64,000 nucleotides of DNA from Moesziomyces globuligerus (lineage: Eukaryota; Basidiomycota; Ustilaginomycetes; Ustilaginales; Ustilaginaceae), in the NCBI GenBank assembly GCA_030849465.1, contig JARVLF010000010.1:558001-622000 (forward strand). Direction: 5' to 3'. Shown here piece after piece: positions 1 to 11,800 of the stretch; within the stretch, counting starts at the first letter, position 1, and each line of letters opens with the position of its first letter. Under the pieces are notes generated by a model, which saw only the letters and a program-made list of their open reading frames with translations, did no database searches and was not told the DNA's origin. The position numbers and the translations under genes are program-made.

Positions 1-1
1 C

Positions 2-2047
2 GCGCCTCATCCGCACGACCGATACGCCTATCAGTCCGAAGCGAACAACATGCACCCCTACTCGCATCGACATGTACCCATGAGGCCCGACCTCGCCCGC
101 TCCAATACCGTGCCCAGAGGTCCTATGCCCGCTCCTCCCCATGGACCTATGTATCCCGACCACGGTCCCTCTGAGCGTGGCTATCCCTCGCACCACGCGC
201 CGCAGCCCGCCTTCACGAGACACCACCACTCGTACTACGACGAGCGCGGTCCGCTGCCTCCGCCGCCTCTCCATCATCGTCATGCTGCCAGCGACGACCC
301 CTACTATGGATACGATCGTCGCTCGCCCACGATGTCCAGCGCACCGCCCCACCACGCACACGGCTACGGAGGCTACCACGCACACGCACACCACCACGCG
401 CAGCATCACGGACACCCATCTCAGCGCCCATCGCACCACCCGCACCACGCATCCTTCTCCTCGACAGGCTCGTCTGCTTCGTCGTCGCTGCAGAGCATGC
501 GCGGCTCCATGGTGCACCCGACTCACATGCCCACGGGCTCGCACCAGCAGCCCACCTACCGCGGCCATATCAAGACCACCAAGGACGCTATCCTGCTCCT
601 TGCCGCCTGCGACCTTGCCGAGGATGCCGGTGCGCCCGGCATCCCGCCGCCGCGCCGCGTGACCCGACGCCTGCTCGACTCGGAGCGCGCTGATCTCATT
701 TGCTCCGGCAGCATCTTTGTCTGGGACGAGAAGGAGGCTGGCATGCGCCGCTGGACCGACGGCAAGTGCTGGTCCGCCAGCCGTGTCAGCGGATGCTTCT
801 TGACCTACCGCGAACTCGAGGCCCGCAAGAAGCCCTCCTCTTCCATCACCGGCGGCCCCACCTCCAACCTCTACAAGGCCGAGGGACTCATCAAGCAGTC
901 CTTCAGCATGACCACCACCTCCGGACGCAAGCTCCATGTCATCTCGTACTACACCAAGCGAGATGTCCGCGAAGGCTTGCTGCGTCGCGTCAGCGAGGAC
1001 CCCCGCTTCGTCGGCGAGAACGGCGGCGAGTGGGGCCTCGAGGTCGACGAAGCCGAGTATCCCGATCCGATCAGCCGCGCTGGCGACCTGCCGCCGGGTC
1101 TCAACTCGGACGAGCTCGAGGGCTCGCAGTCTCCATCTGGTCCGGCGCACGTCGAGCCCGCCGAGGCAAGACCGTCGCGCGGCGAGGCGCCGGCTCACAA
1201 CAAGGAGACCGCGTACGTGGATCGCAACAGCAACCTCAGCCCCAGGTCGGCGGTCGACCCACGCGATTCGTTCGATCACACCCGCGGCTTGCCCGGCTCG
1301 CGCGAGGTGCGCGATCACCTGCCGCATCACGAGAGCGCCGCGAGGCAGGGTGTCGCCGCCGGTTGTGACTCTGACGGCCACGTCTCTCCCTACGGGCGCG
1401 TCAAGGCCGAGCCGACCGACCGGCTGCCGTACCGTGCGGAGGTCACGCCGCTGCACGAGGCGCGTGGCCTGCTGCCGATCCGACCGATCCCCGTCGACTC
1501 GAAGTTCGCCGAGCTGCCACCGCGTCGCAGCAGTCACGAAGCTGCGCTGGAAGCGTCGCAGCTGCATGCGCACGACGCCGGCCACCTGTATGGCCGCAAG
1601 CGCTCCTACCACGACTTCCGCGGGGCGTCGCGCTACGACGAGGCTCAGGCTGCTGAGGCGGGTCGGCCGGTGCGACCGCGCCTGGAGCGCATGCGCAGCT
1701 CGAGCATGAGCTACAGCCAGGGCTCCTCTTCGGATGTCATGGCGCCGCTCCGAGGGCTGGGACGCATGAACTCGGACGACGACGGCGTCTCGAAGCTGAG
1801 GTCGACGCACGGCGGCACGCCCGCCTTCAAGGAGCAGCACGACTCTGCGGTGGGCGCGCTGCTCAGCCTGCGCAGCGGTTCGGGCTCGAGCGACGACTCG
1901 GGCGCGTCCAAGGCGGCGGCTGGTAGCTTTTCGCAGTCGCCGGCAACGACGGCTCCGAGCACTGGCGATGCTGACGAAGCGGCGGCCAAGCCGGCGTTCT
2001 CGCGCATGGACCGCGCCGCGCTCGACCGCTTCAGTGTGCGCATCTGA
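2..2047 (+). CDS. WOPR-domain (Gti1/Pac2 family) transcription factor, 5' end outside the window
   Basis: Fungal-specific DNA-binding regulator of the WOPR family (Gti1/Pac2, Wor1, Ros1, Ryp1), nuclear by family. Counted from the ATG at 50, the first half of the WOPR domain lies at about residues 170-265 (YRGHIKTTKDAILLLAAC, then SGSIFVWDEKE and RWTDGKCWSASRV). The second half is at about 280-325 (LIKQSFS, then LHVISYYTKRDV). The N-terminus is His/Pro/Tyr-rich and the C-terminal half is Ser-rich and disordered. The frame is open from base 2 to the ATG at 50 with the same His/Pro/Tyr-rich composition, so the true start probably lies upstream and this CDS is 5' partial. In smuts WOPR proteins govern morphogenesis and sporulation, but which paralogue this is cannot be told here. 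It stops at TGA 2045-2047. Confidence 0.9.
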   Translation, partial: APHPHDRYAYQSEANNMHPYSHRHVPMRPDLARSNTVPRGPMPAPPHGPMYPDHGPSERGYPSHHAPQPAFTRHHHSYYDERGPLPPPPLHHRHAASDDPYYGYDRRSPTMSSAPPHHAHGYGGYHAHAHHHAQHHGHPSQRPSHHPHHASFSSTGSSASSSLQSMRGSMVHPTHMPTGSHQQPTYRGHIKTTKDAILLLAACDLAEDAGAPGIPPPRRVTRRLLDSERADLICSGSIFVWDEKEAGMRRWTDGKCWSASRVSGCFLTYRELEARKKPSSSITGGPTSNLYKAEGLIKQSFSMTTTSGRKLHVISYYTKRDVREGLLRRVSEDPRFVGENGGEWGLEVDEAEYPDPISRAGDLPPGLNSDELEGSQSPSGPAHVEPAEARPSRGEAPAHNKETAYVDRNSNLSPRSAVDPRDSFDHTRGLPGSREVRDHLPHHESAARQGVAAGCDSDGHVSPYGRVKAEPTDRLPYRAEVTPLHEARGLLPIRPIPVDSKFAELPPRRSSHEAALEASQLHAHDAGHLYGRKRSYHDFRGASRYDEAQAAEAGRPVRPRLERMRSSSMSYSQGSSSDVMAPLRGLGRMNSDDDGVSKLRSTHGGTPAFKEQHDSAVGALLSLRSGSGSSDDSGASKAAAGSFSQSPATTAPSTGDADEAAAKPAFSRMDRAALDRFSVRI

Positions 2048-5000
2048 TGCGCCCAACCGCTTCTCGTCGTGGTTTCGCTCTCGCTTTCCTGGCTCCTGGA
2101 CTCTGTTGTATGTATTGTCTGTCTCGTCTCTCGCTCTGTACACTGTAATCTTGGCCCCCTCCCTCCCCCTCGGACTGCGCGCTCGGGCAAACACGATAGC
2201 CCCGCGCCACCACCACCGCACCACATGTCTGCTTTCGGTCCGCTTATCTCTTATACGCACGCCAACCCGGCCCTTCCCAACGTCACCGCAGCGCTAATGA
2301 TCCTTGCATACACGAACCCTGAATCTAGCATCTGCATTTCTGTTCCGTCCCAAAAACAAAACGTCTGTGTCCAGAGTGTGGTTGGCCAGCCACGATGGCT
2401 GAGATGGCTGTTCGAGCAGCGGGGTAATTGACGATGGCTTTGGCGATCGGTGATATGGATGAAGACTCTGCCCGTGAAAGCACGCATGCGGCCATGACGG
2501 TGACGTTGGTCGAGGCTGCGGACGAAGAGCGACGATCACGTGGATGATGGCGGGCTGGAGGAGCGAAGGATCGACGCGTGGCCAAAGGTCTGTCTCGCGT
2601 AGACCGTGTGCGGCGTCTAGACGCTCGAGCGCACCGAGTCTGCAAACAAGCCGATTCGGGCTGGCAAGCGAGGCGCTTGTACCGATCCGCTTGTCAAGCA
2701 AAGATGCCCTGTGTCCCCGCCTCTTGCTTGCGCGCGCCCTTGTGAAAGCAAAACCTCACTGGCACACTCTCAGAGATCTTCGACTCGACTCTTTTGACAC
2801 GCATACGCTCGACGTGAAGCTGATCTCAGCCAGGTTGGGTAAGCCGATGATCGACAGCATGCGACGCGGCGGAGTTGACGAGAGCTCGACGAGGGCTCGA
2901 CGAGGCCTTTGCGGGCGGATGAACATGTGCGGAAGCTCCTGTGTCGGGCGGAAGCTTCTCCAGCGAAGCAAGGCGAGCATGGCAGCCCACGCTGATCAAC
3001 GAGCCCGACGGGGAGTTCAGAGCCGTTCCAAAGGGTTCCGAAGCAGCAAAGAGCAGCGCTTAAACTCGGCTTTCCCACGCCCCGAAAATCCAGCAACGGC
3101 TGCAAACGTGCGGCTGCTCCGTGCGTCTCCATTGTTGATCAACTCTATTGGGCCGAGCGGCGGGAAACTGTCTTGCTGTCCGGTCGCAGGGGCCGTGCGT
3201 TGGACCTGCAGCCGGGAAAAGATTCATCAAGCTGGCCCGCACCCGGCCCTACCCCTTGCACATGCCGCGGCGACCAGCTGGCCAACGCAATGCTTCGGCC
3301 GTGCTTGGAGCTGAGAGGCGATTACCTCATTCTGCTGAGGCTTCGGGCTTTCGGTCGACAGCGCGAGCTTCGGAAACGCACCGAAAGCAACGAAGACCGA
3401 CAGTGGCGACCCTCGGTCCAGCACGGGCCGGGAGTTGTGAGTGCAGTGCAGGGCGGTCGACGGAATACCCGGCCGTGCGTTCTCACGGTGCGCTTAGAGG
3501 TGGTTGCTGGCGTGCAGACGAACGAATTCACAAAACCACGCGGGCGCGGGCAGCGTTGCCACGCCAAGACGAAGCCGCATCCAGCAAGCTGCTGCTGCTC
3601 TTCTTGAGTCAAGAGGATTTTTTTTCCACGCCATCGGAGCGTTGCAACCAGTGCAGAGGCCCACAAGCTCATGCGTTCGGCGGTTGCTACATGCTGACTG
3701 CACAGCTGAGGGCGGTTGCCGCAGCCAGCGCCAAACTCAAGGCATCTCTCGATCCCCTGATGCGTGCTCGATCCGCCTGTCGCCGTCGCCGATGTCCTCG
3801 GGAAGCCAAGCTCAGCAAGCTCGTTCTGCTGTGCCGAACCGGCTCAAGCGAGCTGCGAGATGCCGCCGCTGCTCAAAGCTACCTTGCAGAGCCGTCGGGG
3901 TCTTGCCACACCTAGGCGAGACCAACACCACAGAAGGCTCGACTGTATGCCGCGCCCTTCTTTGCTGGCTCGACCATTCCGCGCACGAGCGAGCTAGAGA
4001 GCCAGAGAGTCAGCGAGCTAGCTCATGCCATCAGCCAGCCAGCTCCCATTGGGGAAACCAAGGGGCAGCCAGGAGCTTCCCCGTGCGCCACTTTAGCTGC
4101 TTGCTGGCCTCGGAATGCATCGATTTGGCTCCGTTTTTGTTTTTGGCTTTCAACCTCCGATGGGGGCCGAAGCGCGTCTGGTCGCGGCTGCGACTGTCCG
4201 GTTGATTCTGTCACGGCGCTTGCACGGCCTGGCTTGGCTGGGATGAGGTAAAAGTGTGCGGAGCGAGGCGAGCCAAGCGGACATGGGCGCGTTCCTGTCC
4301 ACATGGCACCTCGGCTCCAGCCAAGCGTGCGTTGGGTGCAGCCGACCCTGCAGCCAACGCAGAAGGAATTGAGCGCCCGCCTTTTGTTGGCGCCTTAATC
4401 TTTCCCAGGCCTAGCGTCGAGGCGCAGCGCGTTGGTCCAAGCCCTCCAACCCTCCAACCAGTGCTAACCAAATGCAATGCGCTGCGTGCATCGCGCAGCG
4501 TTGCGGCCACGCCCTGGAAACTCCCGCCATCTCATGGCAACCTTGTTGGGCTGCTTTGGTCGGCTCCCGGGCTGTCCACTTGCAACACGGCCTCTTCCGG
4601 CCACGGCCACCAGCACAGCGGGAGCCGACGCAGGGGCGCGCTCGCCTTAAAGCCGCCTCCGATGCGCGCGTTTGCCTGTGCCCATCGTATGTCGTTAGTG
4701 GTTGCTCGCTCGCTCCGTCCGGTCCCACCTGCCGCCGCCCTGTTCGCCCAAAGGTGGCGTCGAGTTGGCTCGTACTGAGCATCTCGGTCTTCGCCCTCCC
4801 CCTTGTGACGCTAAGATTTGCATAGAGTTGAGGTGCATGTACACGCCATCGCCCTAGATACCGCACATCCCAAACCCCTCTCCCGTCAACTGCCTCCCCG
4901 GTCTGCAGTGCCCAAGGCGAGCCTGCATCAATGGAAGCCGCTCCGGCTCGCTTGGCAGTCTCCTCCATGGTACGCACGGATCTACACCCTTCATGCTCCT

Positions 5001-5570
5001 CCTCCAGTGTGGCTTTTGCAACCTCCCCTCCTCGGCCTCCCGCTCTCGGTGCCTTGTCTTTCTCTCTCCACTCCTCACAAGTCGACCACCTGCACTCGTT
5101 GGCCTGCTTCCACACACCGGTTCCCCGACCGACCGGCTGTTTCAAAACTGCCCAGCATCAAACGAGGCTTGCACGCGACCTTGCGCACGCTGACTTCTGA
5201 ACTTTGGCCATTATCCTCGCCCGTCACACGTGCGTGAACAGCTGTCCAGCGCACAGGTGATCAGCTCACGCCGGACTTGCACACACCTCGTCGCTCGCCC
5301 TGCTGTCTCGGCTCACTTAAGCTCTGAGCGCACCCGTCGGCTTCACTTTAGGGCTTTAGAAGAGCTTGGCAGCTGCTCGACCGCCGCTCGGCTCTCGAAC
5401 TCGAGCTACCTGGCCTCATAACTATCAGCCACCCTCCCCACCACCCTCCCTTTCCCCTTGATCTCTCTGCCCTCCTCTCCATCCCACCCTGCCTCTCCAA
5501 CTTCGAATCCAGATCGAGCCCGCGACATCGCCATCATCGTCCTCGTCCACATACCCACCTTCGACCGAAC
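2048..5570. other. 3.5 kb gene-free stretch
   Basis: This is the longest stretch in the window without a supported gene. Several overlapping frames of 230-256 codons occur on both strands (for example 2544-3314 +, 3148-3915 +, 4411-5145 -). None has a protein-like composition or a recognisable motif, and such frames are expected by chance in GC-rich DNA. It holds the 3' flank of the WOPR gene, low-complexity GC-rich sequence, a T8 run near 3618, and the CT-rich leader (about 5420-5520) of the next gene. I found no tRNA or transposon. A long regulatory region or a non-coding RNA is possible. Confidence 0.5.
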
Positions 5571-7403
5571 ATGGCGACAGCACAGCGCGGTCGCCACTAC
5601 GCGCCTCTGCAGGCACCCAAGATGGAGGCCATGTATCGTCAGGACTCGTGCGAGCACAGCTTCGACTCGATCCGATATGCTTCCAACGCGAGCCAGCCCA
5701 GCCTCTCGCACAGCATCGCCACCTATCCAGAGTCGACGCCCTCGTCGGTTTGCCGACCGGACTTTGGCGACTTTCCCCAGGACATGGCCAACAGCGACTG
5801 CGGAGCCAGCTTCATCTCCGAGGTCCCGCCTTCGCTCGACGACAACTCGGACGTCGACGAAGTGCGCTCGACCAACAGCTCCAAGCCCACGCTGATCAAG
5901 TTTGTCGAGCCCGTGGTGCAGCGCGACCACGCCGCGGGCTCGCAGCGCCTGACGGGGATGAAGAAGAAGATGCAGCGCAAAAAGTCGGCGCAGGCGCTTC
6001 AATCGGACGCAGGTCTCAGTGTTCAGCACTTGCCCATCCTCGGCTTCGACGACGCTCGAGGGAGGCACAAGCAGGAGGGTATGTACAAGGACACGCTCAA
6101 CTTCCCTAGCGTGCCCCCCCGCGATGTCCGCATCGGCTCCAAGCACGAACAGTGGAACGTCGACGCGCTTGATATTGCGCTCGACGATCTCGTGCTCGAG
6201 AAGGGCAAGACGCGTTCCACGCTCGTCTCTCCGCACTCGTCGGTGGACACGACGACCGGCTCGACGGACCTGCGAGCCAGGGCAGCGGCCATGCGCGCCA
6301 CTGCCGCCGCCTCGGTGCTCGACGAAGCGCGACAGGACGAGTTGCTTTCCAGGCCTCAACCGCGTGCGCCTACGCCCAGCAATGCCGGGCGCACTCCTCG
6401 TCCTTTGCCGAACGACATGCCGCCGCTGCCGCCACTGCCGACGGCCCTGGCCCGCGGTCATGGCAACGATGCTGCCTCGGCTGCCGCGTCGCCCGGATTC
6501 GACCACCCTCTCGCGACTCATGACGTGCCTGCATCGCCGGCAAGGATCGTGACTCGCGGAATGGCCGTGGCTGCGCAAAGTGGCGCCGTCGGCAGCCAGC
6601 TGCGCGAAGCTCTCTATAGTCCGGAGGAGGAGAAAGTGTTTGCCTTTTCTCCGCCCAGTCTGTCAGGACACGGCGAGGAGGCGTCATCCGCGCCGTCGGA
6701 GTTTGCAGCCTCGCGGGCGGCTAGCGAACGGCTCAACTCAATGGCGTCGTCGTCGAACCACAGCAGCCTGCAGAGCAGCCTGCGGGAGCTGGACCCGCGC
6801 GAGGTGATCCAGCGAGCACGCCTGCAGCCGATGAGCTGCGGTCTGGACGCCGAGATCGCTGGGTCCGTGGACCTTGCGGACGAGTGCTCTGGCTTTGGCA
6901 GCCCGACGCGAGGCACGGCGGGCGTGCAGGCGGACGACTTACCGCCTCTGCTGTCGAACCACTATCTGCAGAGCAGCGAGTTCTCGGCGATCGACCAAGC
7001 CGAATACGAGCGCCTGCACCGACTGCCGGAGAGGATGCGAGCTGCTGCGGCGGCTGCCTCGGCGTCCGGCAGCCACCGACTTTCCCACAAGCATCTTTCC
7101 AAACACAAGAAGGGCGCTGGCGCACCCGGGCCTGCGCACCACTACGAGCCGATCAGCATCCTGCGAGCCGAGGCGGCGTTTCTCAAGGAAGACACCAAAA
7201 AGTCGGACAAGGACAAGAAGAAGAAGGAGCGGCTGTGGCAGACGCCGAGCAGCAGCAGCAGCGTCAGCAGCCGCTCGCATGCGGCTTCGTCGCTCAGTCG
7301 CACGGGCTTCAACACGTCGACCTCGGACGTTTCGTCCGTGTCGGAAGGCCATCAGCGCCTGAGGTCGTTCAAGTCGTCCATCCGTCTTAAGGCGATGAAG
7401 TAG
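5571..7403 (+). CDS. Unrecognised Ser-rich protein, 610 aa
   Basis: I do not recognise a domain. Coding is supported by a 1.8 kb open frame, an ATG with a good context (GAAC before ATGGCG) preceded by a CT-rich leader, and amino-acid use unlike the other frames. A basic patch occurs at about residues 124-145 (KKKMQRKKSAQA), followed by a segment that looks conserved (LNFPSVPPRDVRIGSKHEQW then DALDIALDDLVLEKGK, about 180-215). A later segment carries YEPISILRAEAAFLKED and a Lys-rich run (KKSDKDKKKKERLWQ, about 545-560). The C-terminus is Ser-rich and ends in a basic tail (FKSSIRLKAMK). There is no signal peptide or membrane segment, so a soluble, largely disordered and possibly phosphorylated protein is likely. 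A lineage-specific basidiomycete family is the best guess. Confidence 0.7.
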   Translation: MATAQRGRHYAPLQAPKMEAMYRQDSCEHSFDSIRYASNASQPSLSHSIATYPESTPSSVCRPDFGDFPQDMANSDCGASFISEVPPSLDDNSDVDEVRSTNSSKPTLIKFVEPVVQRDHAAGSQRLTGMKKKMQRKKSAQALQSDAGLSVQHLPILGFDDARGRHKQEGMYKDTLNFPSVPPRDVRIGSKHEQWNVDALDIALDDLVLEKGKTRSTLVSPHSSVDTTTGSTDLRARAAAMRATAAASVLDEARQDELLSRPQPRAPTPSNAGRTPRPLPNDMPPLPPLPTALARGHGNDAASAAASPGFDHPLATHDVPASPARIVTRGMAVAAQSGAVGSQLREALYSPEEEKVFAFSPPSLSGHGEEASSAPSEFAASRAASERLNSMASSSNHSSLQSSLRELDPREVIQRARLQPMSCGLDAEIAGSVDLADECSGFGSPTRGTAGVQADDLPPLLSNHYLQSSEFSAIDQAEYERLHRLPERMRAAAAAASASGSHRLSHKHLSKHKKGAGAPGPAHHYEPISILRAEAAFLKEDTKKSDKDKKKKERLWQTPSSSSSVSSRSHAASSLSRTGFNTSTSDVSSVSEGHQRLRSFKSSIRLKAMK

Positions 7404-7816
7404 ACGCCGCCAAAGGGCCCGCTCGTGGTCGGGTCGATGAGGAGGCCCGATCACGATCCATCACTGCATTTCAGATACCCGCACCATTCCATTACATTTC
7501 TAGATTCTCTCGCCCCTGCATTCTCTTCAACTCTTGCCGACGATTGTGCCGCTTGCAGTGATGTGGATGGCGTGTGGGCCGCGATGAGATGCTGGCTTGG
7601 CGCGGTGGGTAGCGTGCAGGCGTGATTGGCAGTGCAGCTCTTGGCAGCGAATGCTCGCGGCTGTGGGGTCAAAAGACGAGAGCAAGTCCAAAATCACTCC
7701 AGCCTCTGTGAGGACCGGAAGCGGAGATGCGAGGCAGGGCTCGTGTGCATCCCTTGGCGTTTTTGGGGTTGTCGGCCCCAGGCGAGCCCGATTCGATCCA
7801 CTTGCGTCCACACGAG

Positions 7817-7866
7817 AGCACAGCACAGCACAGCACAGCAAAGCACAGCAAAGCACAGCACAGCAC
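7817..7866. repeat. Pentanucleotide microsatellite (CAGCA)n
   Basis: About ten copies of the unit CAGCA, two of them changed to AAGCA. It lies in the non-coding region between the unknown protein gene and the Zds1-type gene and should be length-polymorphic between strains. Confidence 0.85.
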
Positions 7867-8048
7867 GGCGGTGTGGACGCGTCTCCGGCCAGCCGGCTGG
7901 CTGCATCCGCTCGTTTGGAAAGAAAAGAGCCCCAAGCCGCGACGGCGACCCGCAATCGGTGTGAATTTCGCAACCGCAGCTGGGCAACGCCCGAGCCAGC
8001 CAAGGGCAGCCCGAGGAACACGGGGCGCGGTCTGAGCCTCGGCTTGGC

Positions 8049-8077
8049 CTGGCTGGCTGGCTGTCTGGCTGGCTGGT
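8049..8077. repeat. Tetranucleotide run (CTGG)n
   Basis: About seven CTGG units interrupted once by CTGT, in non-coding DNA upstream of the Zds1-type gene. Confidence 0.75.
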
Positions 8078-8857
8078 TCGCGGCACGCTGGTTCCAGCTG
8101 CCGCTGCTTGCGTTTTGGCTGCACTGCTCCTGCACTCCGGTACCGACAGGCAGACAGGTGAACTGGTTGTTCCTGCTGCTGCGACTGCTGCTGCTGCCCT
8201 TGCCCATCTGCCTAATCGACTCGCCTGGTGCTGTCGCTGCTGCTGCTCGCTCGGCTTTAGCCTGCTTCGACCTGCTTCGAAGTGGAGATCTCATCTGCTC
8301 GCGACCCACACATCCTTCTGCCTTCACACACCTCCTCTGCTCCAGTCAGCTCCAGCCACCATCAATCACATCCGCACCCAGTCGCTGCCGTTTGGATCCG
8401 CGCATCTACGCTCGAGCCCCTCGCGCTCTCAACATCGTCTCCTCGCCAGCCGCGCCTGCTCTCTCATCGGCCGTGTCTTCTAGCGTCGACGCGATTGCAG
8501 CTCAGTTCTCGCGCCGATCCAACGCCTCCTACACCACACGCCCTCGTCACCTCACCAGCCGGCCTGTGCTGATCCACGCTGCGCAAGTGATACAGTGCGC
8601 AGTTCCGCTTGATCCGCCCCACTGCGACTTTGGATCCAGTCGCCCAAGCCCTCTCGAGCTGGAGCACTGTCGCACGCACCCTACCTAGTTCGCAGATGCA
8701 CCTCTGACCCCATCTCTCGCGACGTCGTAGCCGTCTCGTCCGGAGCCCACCCGACCCCGGCCTCCCCGCATCCACCACCCCCCATTGACTCTCACCACTG
8801 CATGCGCCCTCACGCTCGTCCTGCGCGCCGCCCTTGACATCCGACATCCTGCACAGC

Positions 8858-11800
8858 ATGTCCGCCGGTCCGATGCGCATCACCGACGATGAGCTCAAGC
8901 GCGAGGTCGAGGCCCTCAAGTCCCACCGCAGACTCTCTGTGAACCGGCCCGTCCTAGATCCAGATCTGCCGGATCTCGCGGCCGCCTACGGTGGTGGGCA
9001 GGAGCTCCTCTCTATCCCCTCTCCCGAGCGCGAGAGGCGCGGCTACAGCTTGGTCGACGACGGCGCAGTCCCAATACGAAGCCCATCCTCCTCCTCTGCA
9101 TCCTCCCTCTCGCCCATCAAGACCGTGGCCAACGAACGCGCGCGCTTTACCGCAAGACGCAGAGGTCCCGGATCCAGCCAGTCGTCCAGCTACGAATCTG
9201 CATCCCTTTCGCCCGTATCAGCTTCCCCTACCAGCGAAGCTTTCGATGCCAGGCCGCTCGCCACCTCGCCAACCAGCGTCGGATCCTCGAGTCCCCAATC
9301 GCCCAAGGATCCCAGCCATCTCTTCTGGGTTCCTGCCTCTGTCCACCCCGAGATCTCGCCTTCCGACTTCCGCAACTTCATCAAGGAACATGCCGCCCGC
9401 GCGGTCAGTCAGCACCTCGGCGGTGAGGAAGCCGAGGCGGACGACACGCTTCCGCCCCTCGTCGTCGGCGACTCCCCCATCGCCCAAAGGCTCAACTCTG
9501 TGCGTCGGCAGCAACAGCAGCAGCAGCAACAGCAACACCAGACGCAGACCTCGGATGCACACGGCGCGCTCATCGGCCGATCCACTTCCCTCTCACGGCG
9601 CGGCAGCACACTCCGCCGCCAGTATCGCCCCGAGAACGACACCGACGATGTCGAAGACGAAAAAGCTCCGCGCCCGCTCCAGCGCAACCGCAGCGGCCTT
9701 TCCCGTGGCACCTACGGCCTCGCGATACCCAATCTGACCATCGACGATCTGCAGAAGCTCGAGGCCGCCGCCGAGGAGGCTAGCCAGTCCCAGGATCCCG
9801 CCATGCTTCGCAGCGTGCTGAGGCGTACGCTCAGCCTCAACACCACCTCGGACTTTGACACCGTAGACGCCATTCCTGCCGAGCCCATCGAGGACCCGGA
9901 TGCGCCCATCATTGTACCCAAGCCGGGCCAGATCCTGCGCCGCGCCGCGCGGACCAAGATGCGCAAGGCCTCGGGCGACTCGACGCGTGGAAGCCTCGCC
10001 TCGCGCAGACGTGGGCCCTTGGGATCCGTTGATGCGGACGCAGCTGCACTCGCCGAGGGCAGTCGCGCCTGGGAACTGCAGCAGAACAACTCGGAGGACA
10101 TGGAAAGGAGGCACAGTGGCCAGTCCGAGCTCTCCTCTGGCGCCGACGACGACTCGTCCGCAGGCGACAGCTCCTCGCGCCCCGTCTCGACCGAAGCGGC
10201 CGATTCGATCGTCGATGCGTACTCGCGAGACTCGTATCAGTCGGATGCCTCGCAGCGCACCAGCCTCACTTCCATGGTGGATAGCGCTGCCTCGGAAGCA
10301 GCTACTCCGGCGGCCTCGATCGGACAGCCTGAGACGCAGAGCCCTCCCCACACGCCCACCCAGGATTCGTTTACGACCTTGCCCGGCGTCCAATCGGTCG
10401 GCGCGGCCCCGTACCGGACGTCAGACCAGCCCTCGTCAGGGATCTCGGATCCTCACGAAACCCCTCGACCCGGCAGCAAGACGACAAACTACAACCAGAT
10501 CAAGCCGATCGCGGTTTCGCACGTGCCGCCGGTGCCGGCCTTCGAGAAGACGACGCCACAGCCGCAGCCCCAGCAGCAGCAGCGTCAGCAGCAGGCGAGT
10601 CGGCCCTCTTCGGCTGGTAGCACCGCCTCGTACTCTTCCAATGCCACGGCCTCGGAGACCGAAGTGGCTCAGATGCAGCCAGGCCAGCGTCGAGAGGCAC
10701 CACCGACTGCCGCAGCACCAAAGCCGCAGATCGCACCCATCGTCACGACGGGCCACCAGCGCCCGCCAGCCCCTCCCGCTCAAGCCCACGCACAGCCGCC
10801 TGCGTCCGCTGCGGGCAGCGCCAAGCACAAGGAGAAGGAGCGCAAGGGCGCCTTCGGCCTCTCTTGGTTCGGCCTCGGCAAGGACGACGAGGACGAGCGC
10901 AAGGTGGAGAAGGAGTCGCAGAGGAAGCGCGAAAAGCACGAGAAGCGCGAACGCAAGGAGCGCGAGCGCGAGGAGAAGGAGAAAGAGGAGAGCAGCTCGT
11001 CGAGCTTCCTCGGCGCTCTGTTTGGCAAGAAGAAAGGCCACGACGAGTCAGCTCACCAAGCGCCGCCACGCCCGAGTAATGGCCAGCTCACGGCCGGCAG
11101 CCTGCTGGAGCGCAACGAGATGGGCATGTACGGCAAGAACGGCGCCTTCTTCTACTCGCGCTACCCGATCCACATCGAGCGCGCCGTCTACCGCCTCAGC
11201 CACATCAAGCTCGCCAATCCGCGCCGCCCTCTGTATGAGCAGGTGCTCATCTCGAATCTCATGTTCTGGTATCTCAGCGTCATCAACCGGTCCAACCAGG
11301 GCCAGCACGGCGCCCAGGCACAGCAGCCGGGACCCGGTCAGGGCAACCCGGCCAGCCAGTCTGGCGACCCGAATGGCGACCATGCCTCGGGGGCCATGGC
11401 AGCGGGCGGGGCTGCCAGCGGATACAATCTCGCCTCGTCCGGCCCGCACGCATCGGGCCACGTAGACAACTCGAGCGCTTACGACGGGATGGAGACGTCG
11501 AGCAGCACCGACTCGGAGGAGGCGTCGTCGGGCGCAGAGCAGTGGACGCCCAGCACTGGCGGAGGCAACGGTTCTGCGCTCAAGCAGAAGCGCAATGGGC
11601 TTGTCAAGCCGAACCGCGCGCCGGGCGGAGCCAATCGAGGCCGGTCGGCCGAAACGCCCATGAGGCAGCCGGGATACGGCATGCAGCACCGTCAGATCGA
11701 CGACGATCTCAAGACGATGGGCTCGCACGCAGGTCCCATGGGCGGGCCGACGGGCTTTGTGGTCGGCCAAGTGGTCGACGTCAAGGCGCTGCAGGCGAAC

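Larger units (their letters stand above)
7404..8857. other. Intergenic region and long leader of the Zds1-type gene
   Basis: 1.45 kb with no supported gene. Open frames here (such as 7597-8688 +) have no protein-like features. It contains a pentanucleotide microsatellite near 7817-7866, a GGCT tetranucleotide run near 8049-8077, imperfect CTG runs around 8175-8260, and a C/T-rich pyrimidine leader just before the start codon at 8858. Regulators of polarity in fungi often have long leaders; that this is one is inference. Confidence 0.5.

Noticed and set aside
2544..4205. Three overlapping plus-strand frames of 233-256 codons
   Set aside because: They overlap each other in different frames and have low-complexity, Arg/Ala/Ser-rich composition with no recognisable segment.
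7817..7866. Possible CRISPR-like or coding repeat
   Set aside because: A simple pentanucleotide run with no spacers; a microsatellite.
7597..8688. 363-codon plus frame upstream of the Zds1-type gene
   Set aside because: It crosses microsatellites and a pyrimidine leader, and its product has no domain; best read as non-coding.
9593..10393. Minus-strand frame within the Zds1-type gene
   Set aside because: A shadow of the coding strand, as are the long antisense frames in aconitase, SIN3, M13 protease and the transporters.
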